From CAYSYH01 sp964435455 (GTDB lineage: Bacteria > Patescibacteriota > WWE3 > 2-01-FULL-39-13 > JAACPI01): DNA of 13,326 nt. Numbering within the stretch: the stretch's first letter is position 1; each line of letters begins with the position of its first letter. The notes under the pieces were generated by a model, which had not been told where the DNA came from, ran no database searches, and saw only the letters and a program-made list of their open reading frames with translations. Below, piece after piece: positions 7,979 to 13,326 of this stretch. The DNA lies in the NCBI GenBank assembly GCA_964435455.1, contig CAYSYH010000017.1:1-13326 (forward strand), written 5' to 3'. A program made the translations under genes and the position numbers.

Positions 7979-9352
7979 ATGATAACTATAAAAGATAATC
8001 TTGTTAAAAAAATAAAAAAATTGCCAAAAAAACCTGGAGTTTATGTTTTTTTAGATAAAAATAATTCTATTTTATATGTTGGAAAAGCTATAAAACTAAA
8101 AAATAGGGTTTTATCTTATATAAATAAATCTTATCTAAAACAATCTCCTAAAACATTAAAAATGATGGAATTAGCAACAAATATAGATTATTACTTAACA
8201 GATACTGAGGTAGAGGCTTTAATTTTAGAATCTAATTTGATTAAAAAGTACAAGCCTCCTTACAACATAGATTTAAAAGATGATAAAGCTTTTAAATATA
8301 TTTTTATACATAAAGACATTAATAATATTTATATTGTAGGTACATCCAGAAAAAAAACAAAAAAAGGGTCATATTTTGGTCCATACCCTAGCGGAGAAGC
8401 TATAAAAACTGTTTTACGGGATTTACGTAGGCTTTTGCCTTATAGAGATTGTTCCCTTACTAAGTTTAAAAGATATCAAAGGCTAAACTCTCCTTGTCTT
8501 TACGGTCATATTGGTTTATGTTCTGCTCCTTGTCAAAGTTTTTTAGGTAAAAAAGAAAACAACAATAATATAAAAATGCTAAAAAAGTTTTTACAAGGTG
8601 GTAATAAAAAAATTGTAAAAAATATTAAAGAGCAAATGCTAAAATATTCTGAACTTCAAAATTATGAAAAAGCAGCTATTCTAAGAGATAGACTGAACCA
8701 TTATAAATATTTACAAACAAAATATAAAGATTCTGTAGAATTATTACAAAATGTAAAATCGGAACAAGATGTTTTTATGTCTTTATTTGAGATGGTAAAT
8801 TTGCTATCTTTTTATTTCCCAAAGTTTGAAAAAATAAAAAGGCATTTAAAAAATAAAAGCTTGCATTATAAAAATGAATTCTTATCTAAATTAAGAATAG
8901 ATTTTTTTGATATTTCCAATTTAGGAGATTCTGTAATTACTGGTGCTCATATAACTATAATAGGTGGTTTTTTTAGTAAAAAAGATTATAGATTATATAA
9001 TATACGTAATATAAATGTGCAAAACGATTATAAAGCTATGAAGCAATTAGTTAGTAGAAGATTAAATAATTTAAATAAATGGGGTAGTATGGATTTAGCT
9101 GTTATTGATGGTGGTAAATCACATTTAAATACAGTTTTTGATAATTTTAAATTGATTAACATACCTGTTATATCTTTAGCTAAAAAAGAGGAAATAATTT
9201 ATATAAAATCTTTTTACAAAAATTTAGAGCCTATACAAAAAATAAGCTTATCCAAAAGAAATCCCTTTTTAAATTTACTTATAAAAGGTAGAAATGAAGT
9301 ACACCGTTTTGGTTTATCCTATAACAAAAGAAAAAGGCGCACCTTTGTTTAA
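7979..9352 (+). CDS. uvrC: UvrC, excinuclease ABC subunit C, short form lacking the C-terminal HhH domain
   Basis: UvrC makes both incisions in nucleotide-excision repair. With the ATG at 7979 the protein has 457 residues (about 600 is usual). The N-terminal GIY-YIG nuclease (3' incision) shows PGVYVF, ILYVGKA, Arg43 and ALILESNLIKKYKPPYN (Glu84). Four cysteines (158, 173, 181, 185; last three in PCLYGHIGLCSAPC) match those reported to bind an iron-sulfur cluster in E. coli UvrC. The UVR motif is at about 227-240 (QNYEKAAILRDRL). The RNase H-like nuclease (5' incision) keeps Asp311 (FFDIS), Asp350 (NDYKAM), Asp377 (VIDGG) and His442 (NEVHRF). The protein stops about 15 residues after HRF, so the usual tandem helix-hairpin-helix domain is missing, and the stretch between UVR and RNase H core is also shortened. 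A GTG at 7958 would add seven residues; the ATG fits the family better. Confidence 0.95.
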   Translation: MITIKDNLVKKIKKLPKKPGVYVFLDKNNSILYVGKAIKLKNRVLSYINKSYLKQSPKTLKMMELATNIDYYLTDTEVEALILESNLIKKYKPPYNIDLKDDKAFKYIFIHKDINNIYIVGTSRKKTKKGSYFGPYPSGEAIKTVLRDLRRLLPYRDCSLTKFKRYQRLNSPCLYGHIGLCSAPCQSFLGKKENNNNIKMLKKFLQGGNKKIVKNIKEQMLKYSELQNYEKAAILRDRLNHYKYLQTKYKDSVELLQNVKSEQDVFMSLFEMVNLLSFYFPKFEKIKRHLKNKSLHYKNEFLSKLRIDFFDISNLGDSVITGAHITIIGGFFSKKDYRLYNIRNINVQNDYKAMKQLVSRRLNNLNKWGSMDLAVIDGGKSHLNTVFDNFKLINIPVISLAKKEEIIYIKSFYKNLEPIQKISLSKRNPFLNLLIKGRNEVHRFGLSYNKRKRRTFV

Positions 9353-9380
9353 ATTTGTTATTTTGTTAAAATTAAATTGT

Positions 9381-9794
9381 ATGAAGAAATTGCTTAGGTC
9401 TTTTTTTATAAATCTTTTAGCTTTTATTATTGTTTGGAGGTATCTGCCTTTTGTAAAACTTACAGGCCCTTTTGAAACATTGCTCTTAGCAGCATTAGTT
9501 TTAACTTTTTTAGATAAATTTTTAAAGCCTATTTTAAAAGGAGTTTTTTTACCTGTAAATTTTCTTACATTTGGGTTATTTAGGTGGGTAGTAACAGTAG
9601 CTATTTTTTACCTAACTACCCGTATAGTAAATGGGTTAACTATAACTGATTTTTATTTCCCTGGTTTAAGTACTGATTTTTTAATTTTACCAGAAAAAAA
9701 TATACCTGCTCAATGGTGGGGTTATATTATTTCATCTTTTTTTGTGGTAATATTATCGCGTTTTATAAATTGGGTTTTTAAAAAGAAATGTTAA
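9381..9794 (+). CDS. PF04020-type ('phage holin 4 superfamily') membrane protein
   Basis: 137 residues, four predicted membrane segments: about 5-22, 32-50, 62-85 and 108-128 (WWGYIISSFFVVILSRFI). The central block FLDKFLKPILKGVFLPVNFLTFGLF matches the family hallmark (N/D..L+Pil...lP.n.LT.Glf). I chose ATG 9381 (MKKLLRSFF) because it lies outside uvrC and gives the typical N-terminus; an in-frame ATG at 9294 would put 29 unrelated residues inside the uvrC end. Despite the family name, members are widespread chromosomal membrane proteins of unknown function and nothing else here suggests a phage. It lies 28 bp after uvrC and overlaps secG by 7 bp. A TAAAAT hexamer lies 8 nt upstream of the start. 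Confidence 0.8.
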   Translation: MKKLLRSFFINLLAFIIVWRYLPFVKLTGPFETLLLAALVLTFLDKFLKPILKGVFLPVNFLTFGLFRWVVTVAIFYLTTRIVNGLTITDFYFPGLSTDFLILPEKNIPAQWWGYIISSFFVVILSRFINWVFKKKC

Positions 9795-10009
9795 ACTCAA
9801 CTTTTTTTAATATATTACAGTTAATATTATCTATATTAATTATTTTATTAGTATTACTACAATCTAAAAGTAGTGGTTTATCTACCGTTTTTGGAGGTGG
9901 GAGCTTTCAAACAACTCGTAGAGGATCTGAAAAGGTGCTTCATATATTTACTGTGATATTAGTAATTTTATTTGCAGTAGTCTCCGTATTAAGACTAATA
10001 GTTCTTTAA
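9788..10009 (+). CDS. secG: SecG, preprotein translocase subunit
   Basis: SecG is the small accessory subunit of the SecYEG export channel and aids SecA-driven translocation. The 73 residues are the usual short form: a first membrane helix (about 7-25), the cytoplasmic loop with LLQSKSSGLSTVFGGG and FQTTRRGSEKVLH, which carries the family-defining LLQ..K..G....FGG pattern, and a second helix (about 49-72). The ATG overlaps the end of the preceding gene by 7 bp, which indicates translational coupling. The family-5 solute-binding protein follows after 16 bp and carries an N-terminal export signal, so this machinery would be used by its neighbour. Confidence 0.93.
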   Translation: MLNSTFFNILQLILSILIILLVLLQSKSSGLSTVFGGGSFQTTRRGSEKVLHIFTVILVILFAVVSVLRLIVL

Positions 10010-10025
10010 GTTACTAAGCTTTTTT

Positions 10026-11450
10026 ATGATTGCTTCTTTCTTTCTTTTTATCTACCTGTTTATACTTTCTATTTTTCCTGTAAAAACTTTAGTTATTGGT
10101 TTATCGGGTCAACCTTTAACCCTTAACCCTTCAAAAATTCAAACTGACACAGAAAAAACTATTTCTAACATATTATTTAGGAGACTTTTAAAGTACAACC
10201 CTAATACAGGAGATTATGAATATGACTTATTGAAGTCTTATAAAGAGTTGGAACCTGGACTGGTTTATGAAGTTACTCTTAAAAAAAACCAATATTGGCA
10301 AGACGGTAAAGAGATAACATCTGATGATATTATTCACACTGCTTCTTTATCTAAAAATTTAAAAGAGGTAAGTTCTGACAAAGTAGACAAATATACTGTA
10401 AGGTTTTTTTTGCCTAGTAAATATAGCCCTTTTATATCTCTTTTAGATTTATATTTAGTTCCATCACACAAATCTGATAAATTTAAAGATTTATGGCCAG
10501 TTAACTCTTCTAAATATCGCATTATTAGATATAAAAAAGATAGAGCTTTTATAAAAGAGTTAGTAGTAATGAATAGCCAAGGGTCCTTTCCTTTTAGAAA
10601 AATTGTTTTTAAATTCTATAATAATGATGATGATTTACAAAAAGGGTTACTTTTAAGAGAAATAGATACAGCATTATTAAAATCTCCTTTTAAAGTGGAG
10701 GGATACTCTTTTCAAAAAATACCGTTTTTTGGGCGTTCCTATTTATTAATTTTTAATACCAAAAAAGATTATTTAGACACAGATACACGTTTAATTATTA
10801 GTAGTTATTTAGATTTAAATAAAATTTTTAAAGAACAACTTTATTTTGATGCTCAAAAATCCTTGGGTCCCTTTTCGGGAACTTGGGCCCAAGCTGAAAA
10901 ATCTTTACTAACTTTTACAGCACCAAATAAAAAATTAAATATAAATAAAACCTTAAAATTATACTTTCCTAGTACTACAGAAGCTAAGAAATTGGCTAAA
11001 GAAATACGTACTCAACTAGAAGAACGGGGATTGAGTATAGAACTTAATCCTTCTCCACAAAAAAACTTTGAAAAATTTGTACGTAGCAAAGATTATGATT
11101 TAATTTTAACGGCTCATGAATATGGTTTAGATCCAGATAGGTTTGTTTTTTGGCACAGCTCTCAAAGTGATATAGGATTAAATTTTTCTAATTTTTCTAA
11201 TGTACGTATTGATAAATCTTTAGAAGATGCTCGTTCTGAAGTAGACTTACAAAAACGTAAAGAGCATTACCGTGTTTTTCAATCGGCTTTTTTTGAAGAG
11301 TTACCTGCGTTTTACTTACTACATCCAACACTTTATTTACATTTTAGGCAAAACATAAAGATACCTGTGAATAAAAAATATTATTATCCTTGGCAAATAC
11401 TTGATTATTTAGATTTATGGAAAATAAACAAACCTCAAACAATTTTTTAG
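10026..11450 (+). CDS. Family-5 extracellular solute-binding protein (SBP_bac_5-like), orphan
   Basis: 474 residues. The N-terminus (MIASFFLFIYLFILSIFPVKT) is a signal peptide or single membrane anchor; there is no lipobox cysteine. After it, LVIGLSGQPLTLNPSK fits the opening strand of peptide/oligopeptide-binding proteins, and NQYWQDGKEITSDDI (88-102) is the family's most recognisable motif (W.DG..ltA.Dv). Other fitting segments are the inter-lobe region around FGRSYLLIFNT and the C-terminal EELPAFYLLHPTLYL. The protein is shorter than typical OppA/DppA (about 520-540). No permease or ATPase gene is adjacent, so it may work with a transporter encoded elsewhere or as a surface binding protein. 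It follows secG by 16 bp and its last 34 bp overlap the methyltransferase gene. Confidence 0.85.
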   Translation: MIASFFLFIYLFILSIFPVKTLVIGLSGQPLTLNPSKIQTDTEKTISNILFRRLLKYNPNTGDYEYDLLKSYKELEPGLVYEVTLKKNQYWQDGKEITSDDIIHTASLSKNLKEVSSDKVDKYTVRFFLPSKYSPFISLLDLYLVPSHKSDKFKDLWPVNSSKYRIIRYKKDRAFIKELVVMNSQGSFPFRKIVFKFYNNDDDLQKGLLLREIDTALLKSPFKVEGYSFQKIPFFGRSYLLIFNTKKDYLDTDTRLIISSYLDLNKIFKEQLYFDAQKSLGPFSGTWAQAEKSLLTFTAPNKKLNINKTLKLYFPSTTEAKKLAKEIRTQLEERGLSIELNPSPQKNFEKFVRSKDYDLILTAHEYGLDPDRFVFWHSSQSDIGLNFSNFSNVRIDKSLEDARSEVDLQKRKEHYRVFQSAFFEELPAFYLLHPTLYLHFRQNIKIPVNKKYYYPWQILDYLDLWKINKPQTIF

Positions 11451-11944
11451 TTGCTAATAATATACGTTCTGCATACAATATTGGATCATTATTTAGAATA
11501 TGCTCCTCTTTAAATTTTAACTTAATACTTCAAGGTATATCTCCTTATCCAAAATTAAAAAAGGATTCAAGATTACCTTATATTTATGAAAAAACTCACG
11601 AAAAAATTAAAAAAACATCTTTAGGAACTATCTCTAAGGTTTGTTTTTATTATTTTAAAGAGGAGTTTGAAGTTGTTGATTTTTTAAATTCAAAAAATGT
11701 GCATATTTATACATTAGAAAATAATGTTAAAAAATCTTTTAATTTGTTTAATTTAAAAAAAGAATATATTAAAGAACCATATGCTTTAATTTTAGGTAAC
11801 GAAGTACAAGGGGTTAGTTCTTATTTTATAAATAATTCAAGTAAAATTATTTATATACCTACTTTTGGGCATAAAGCCTCTTTAAATGTATCTGTAAGTG
11901 CTGGTATAGCTGGATATTGTTTAAAAAAGCTCAGTTTAAGTTAG
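11417..11944 (+). CDS. SpoU/TrmH family RNA 2'-O-methyltransferase
   Basis: 175 residues, a minimal SPOUT methyltransferase that uses S-adenosylmethionine to methylate ribose 2'-OH groups in rRNA or tRNA. Motif 1 is NNIRSAYNIGSLFR (14-27); motif 2 is ALILGNEVQGVSSYF (123-137); motif 3 is IYIPTFGHKASLNVSVSAGIAGY (145-167), which together form the knotted cofactor site. There is no added N-terminal substrate-binding domain, so it resembles the short TrmL/YibK or TrmH-like proteins rather than RlmB; the target nucleotide cannot be told. The start overlaps the upstream gene by 34 bp in another frame, which implies coupled translation. The tRNA-His gene begins 46 bp after the stop, so both could be on one transcript. 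Confidence 0.9.
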   Translation: MENKQTSNNFLVANNIRSAYNIGSLFRICSSLNFNLILQGISPYPKLKKDSRLPYIYEKTHEKIKKTSLGTISKVCFYYFKEEFEVVDFLNSKNVHIYTLENNVKKSFNLFNLKKEYIKEPYALILGNEVQGVSSYFINNSSKIIYIPTFGHKASLNVSVSAGIAGYCLKKLSLS

Positions 11945-11970
11945 TTTTTTTCAAACTTTAAAATAAATGG

Positions 11971-11976
11971 TAAAAT
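11971..11976 (+). promoter_or_regulatory. Possible -10 element of the tRNA-His gene
   Basis: TAAAAT lies 14 nt before the mature tRNA 5' end, with a poor -35 match TTTCAA at 11949-11954 (16-bp spacer). The surrounding TGGTAAAAT is also found before uvrA. Read-through from the upstream operon is equally possible. Confidence 0.3.
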
Positions 11977-11990
11977 AGCTTTGTTTATAT

Positions 11991-12068
11991 GGTGGGTGTA
12001 GCTCAATTGGTTAGAGCGTCGCTCTGTGGAAGCGAAGGTTGTGGGTTCAAGTCCCATCACCCACCCCA
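11991..12068 (+). tRNA. tRNA-His (anticodon GTG), with G-1 and CCA encoded
   Basis: Complete cloverleaf. The acceptor stem GTGGGTG (11992-11998) pairs perfectly with CACCCAC (12058-12064). The D arm is GCTC...GAGC (12001-12017), the anticodon stem TCGCT/AGCGA (12019-12023/12031-12035) encloses loop CTGTGGA with anticodon GTG at 12026-12028, the variable loop is AGGTT, and the T arm GTGGG-TTCAAGT-CCCAT spans 12041-12057. The extra 5' G at 11991 faces C73 at 12065, the G-1:C73 identity pair that is the hallmark of bacterial tRNA-His. CCA follows directly at 12066-12068. Confidence 0.98.
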
Positions 12069-12357
12069 AATGCTCATTATACCTCTTAAATTTATATAAA
12101 AACTTAAAAAAACAAAACAAACTAAAAATAGTGCTTATAACTGCTGGAAAATAATATGTTATTCCCTGTTTGATCTTACAGACCGTAGTTATTGTTAATG
12201 CCGTTTTATGAAACTACAAATTTTTTTGTAATGTACTTACTCTTGTATAATTTGATTCAAATTAATCTTCCACTATCTACTTAAATAATAAAGAATTTTA
12301 AATCATTCGTTTATTTACTTTATATGTTTTTAAGTAGCAGGTTTAGATTCTACAAAT
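12069..12357. other. Gene-free intergenic stretch with weak hairpins
   Basis: No reading frame here looks coding on either strand. Visible structure: a small bulged hairpin at about 12145-12164 (GGAA...TTCC arms) and an inverted repeat GTAGTT (12185-12190) / AACTAC (12212-12217) followed three bases later by seven T (12221-12227). The second could be a weak plus-strand terminator for the tRNA transcript, but its 21-nt loop is long. TATAAT occurs at 12246-12251 without a properly spaced -35. I see no repeats, IS ends or known RNA motifs. Confidence 0.5.
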
Positions 12358-12648
12358 TTATTGAGTCAAATTATTAGTGGAGGATACTTTAAATATGGTA
12401 TTAATTAAAGTGCCTAAAATGGGTACAGTTAAAAATTTAGAAAGTAGATAAATAACAATTCCTAATATTAAAGTTGCACCTACTACGCTGCCAAAACCGC
12501 GAGCTGCTCCAATCAAAAAGTTATACCATAACAATTTCCATACATTATTGTATATTCTAATAGCTCTAAGCTTGTTTAAAGCCCACAATGCTTTTGTTAA
12601 ATCTTTTAAAGTTTTATTCTTATATTTATTTTTTATTGTTTTTTCCAT
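12358..12648 (-). CDS. DUF5665-family small membrane protein
   Basis: 96 residues. An N-terminal basic, probably cytoplasmic part (MEKTIKNKYKNKTLKDLTKAL, then NKLRAIRIYNNVWKLLWYNFLIG) leads into a glycine-rich membrane segment (ARGFGSVVGATLILGIVIYLLSKFL, about 49-73) and a second weakly hydrophobic end containing VPILGTLINTIF. The pattern of a basic helix, W.NFL.GaarG.G...GatiL and a terminal vPilG matches DUF5665, whose function is unknown. It is a single gene on the minus strand. TAGACA, a 17-bp spacer and TAATAT (minus strand, about 12659-12687) form a plausible promoter only 8 nt before the ATG, which suggests a leaderless message. Confidence 0.75.
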   Translation of the reverse strand: MEKTIKNKYKNKTLKDLTKALWALNKLRAIRIYNNVWKLLWYNFLIGAARGFGSVVGATLILGIVIYLLSKFLTVPILGTLINTIFKVSSTNNLTQ

Positions 12649-12705
12649 TTAATTTTATATTACATTTGTTATTTATTTTTGTCTATTGAATGATTTTTTT
12701 ATTTA

Positions 12706-12733
12706 TTGACAAAAAAGCAATACACAATATAAT
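12706..12733 (+). promoter_or_regulatory. Fully consensus sigma-70 promoter
   Basis: TTGACA (12706-12711), a 16-bp spacer and TATAAT (12728-12733): both hexamers are perfect, which no other promoter in the window achieves. The transcript would start near 12740, at the edge of the 12-bp palindrome ATAGTATACTAT (12732-12743), which could serve as an operator. It drives the folded region at 12741-12905 and probably the coding sequence at 12940. It is divergent from the DUF5665 gene. Confidence 0.75.
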
Positions 12734-12740
12734 AGTATAC

Positions 12741-12905
12741 TATAGGTATACGGCGGCTTTAAAAATAGGAAACCCTTCTAAAATTAAATTGTTTATAATA
12801 TTATTTGATTACAGGGGTATTATACCTCTAATAAGTAATTTACAAATATTGTTTATTTTAAACAGTACGGTACTTTAAAAACCCGTAACACCTATCCGAG
12901 AGTAT
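12741..12905 (+). ncRNA. Candidate structured RNA: 6S-like RNA or regulatory leader
   Basis: Directly behind the consensus promoter, the two ends are complementary across about 150 nt: AUAGGU (12742-12747) with ACCUAU (12890-12895), and UACGG (12749-12753) with CCGUA (12883-12887), followed by UUUAAA (12758-12763 / 12874-12879). Inside lies a long imperfect hairpin: 12788-12795 with 12859-12866, 12797-12800 with 12850-12853, 12802-12807 with 12843-12848, 12808-12812 with 12835-12839, and a GC-bearing apical stem 12813-12819 with 12823-12829 closing a UUA loop. A rod with paired ends and an internal open region is the general shape of 6S RNA. A rival hairpin, UACGG (12866-12870) with CCGUA (12883-12887), would break the closing stem, as in a switch. 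I recognise no known riboswitch core. No strong terminator separates it from the gene at 12940, so a 5' leader is also possible. Confidence 0.4.
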
Positions 12906-12939
12906 TTTTAAAGATTATTCTTATTTAACTTTTATTAAA

Positions 12940-13326
12940 ATGAAATTATTTAAAGAGATTATAAGCATTTATAAATTATTGTTTCAGTTATTTTATTATT
13001 ATATTTATGTACTTTTACAATTTTTTAAATATTATTTACTAAAACTCAATTTAAGGTTTTTTTATACTCTCTTAAAGAATCTTTTACTATTAAATCTTAA
13101 AAACTTAAAAATATTTTATTTTTCCTTGCTTAACAAAATTTTTACCTTTAAACTTAGTTTTGTTAAAAATTTAAGAGCTTTAATTTTAAAACCCTTACAA
13201 AAGTATAAAAAAACTCATAAAAATTTTTTAAAATTTAAAGTTAAATTTTACAAACGTTTAAAAAAGTTTTTTAAAAACTTAAGAAAATTAAAAAATAAGG
13301 AAAGGTTAAAAAGAAAGTCAAAAAAA
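12940..13326 (+). CDS. N-terminal part of an extremely basic, probably membrane-associated protein (3'-truncated by window edge)
   Basis: An open frame of 129 codons runs from ATG 12940 to the window end without a stop. Its composition is extreme: about 30 Lys and 6 Arg against 2 Glu and no Asp, the rest mostly Leu, Phe, Tyr and Asn. Hydrophobic stretches broken by Lys every few residues (IYKLLFQLFYYYIYVLL, then FFYTLLKNLLLL) give way after residue about 85 to a nearly pure basic region ending KERLKRKSKK. I do not recognise the protein from this part. One inference is the positively charged cytoplasmic head of a large membrane protein whose anchor and domains lie beyond the edge, such as a penicillin-binding protein/transglycosylase, which often has such a head in Patescibacteria. 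The strong promoter at 12706-12733 and the open frame argue for a real gene. No ribosome binding site is visible. Confidence 0.6.
   Translation, partial: MKLFKEIISIYKLLFQLFYYYIYVLLQFFKYYLLKLNLRFFYTLLKNLLLLNLKNLKIFYFSLLNKIFTFKLSFVKNLRALILKPLQKYKKTHKNFLKFKVKFYKRLKKFFKNLRKLKNKERLKRKSKK

Noticed and set aside
9294..9380. Earlier in-frame ATG for the PF04020 gene
   Set aside because: It would overlap the conserved C-terminal end of uvrC and add 29 residues unlike the family; ATG 9381 gives the expected N-terminus.
9381..9794. Holin-family name as evidence of a prophage
   Set aside because: No integrase, capsid, lysin or att-like repeats are present, and PF04020 proteins are common chromosomal genes.
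12226..12251. Promoter from TTGTAA and TATAAT in the intergenic stretch
   Set aside because: The spacer is only 14 bp and no gene follows on that strand before the antisense DUF5665 region.
12332..12354. T-arm-like string GTAGCAGG...TTCTAC suggesting a tRNA or tmRNA end
   Set aside because: The loop lacks the TTCRA consensus, the stem has a mismatch, and no acceptor or anticodon arm can be built on either strand.
12690..12878. 62-codon plus-strand frame between DUF5665 and the last gene
   Set aside because: It runs straight through the consensus promoter and the folded leader, has no recognisable motif, and its ATG lies upstream of the predicted transcription start.
1..13326. UGA recoding as in some Patescibacteria (UGA = Gly)
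   Set aside because: No gene ends in TGA, but no conserved frame is interrupted by an in-frame TGA either, so the standard code explains everything.
1..13326. CRISPR arrays, insertion sequences or long repeats
   Set aside because: I found no spaced direct repeats, transposase motifs or terminal inverted repeats; the repeats seen are short and AT-rich.

Overview
This is a very AT-rich window (roughly 27% GC by eye) from a bacterium, with short intergenic gaps, few Shine-Dalgarno-like sequences and compact proteins. The gene set is typical of a small Patescibacteria (Candidate Phyla Radiation) genome: a shortened UvrC, an orphan family-5 solute-binding protein beside secG, a DUF5665 protein, a PF04020 membrane protein and a secreted transglutaminase-like protein. 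That placement is an inference from gene content and composition, since no rRNA is present. The standard code fits: all ten complete genes end in TAA or TAG and none needs UGA read as an amino acid.

Layout. Positions 3-422 hold the 3' two thirds of a DedA-family membrane protein. Positions 527-6208 hold lexA, uvrB and uvrA, close together on the plus strand behind a recognisable promoter. Positions 6215-7927 (minus strand) hold a secreted, C-terminally anchored transglutaminase-like protein, converging on uvrA with only 6 bp between the stop codons. From 7979 a second plus-strand run reads uvrC, a PF04020 ('holin 4 superfamily') membrane protein, secG, a family-5 solute-binding protein and a SpoU/TrmH RNA methyltransferase, with gaps of 28, -7, 16 and -34 bp. 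tRNA-His(GUG), with encoded G-1 and CCA, follows at 11991-12068. Positions 12069-12357 contain no gene I can support. Positions 12358-12648 (minus) encode a DUF5665 membrane protein. Divergent from it is a fully consensus sigma-70 promoter (12706-12733), then about 200 nt with strong RNA-folding potential, then the start of an extremely lysine-rich protein that runs off the window end.

How the genes work together. The window carries the whole nucleotide-excision repair set (UvrA damage recognition, UvrB verification, UvrC dual incision) plus the SOS repressor LexA that would be expected to control it. The second run mixes repair (uvrC), protein export (SecG), a membrane or cell-surface binding protein and RNA modification, the kind of loosely related operon usual in streamlined genomes. 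The most unusual element is the leader downstream of 12733. Its ends can pair over about 150 nt (12742-12753 with 12883-12895) around a long imperfect hairpin, so it is a candidate for an undescribed structured RNA, either a 6S-like free RNA or a regulatory leader.
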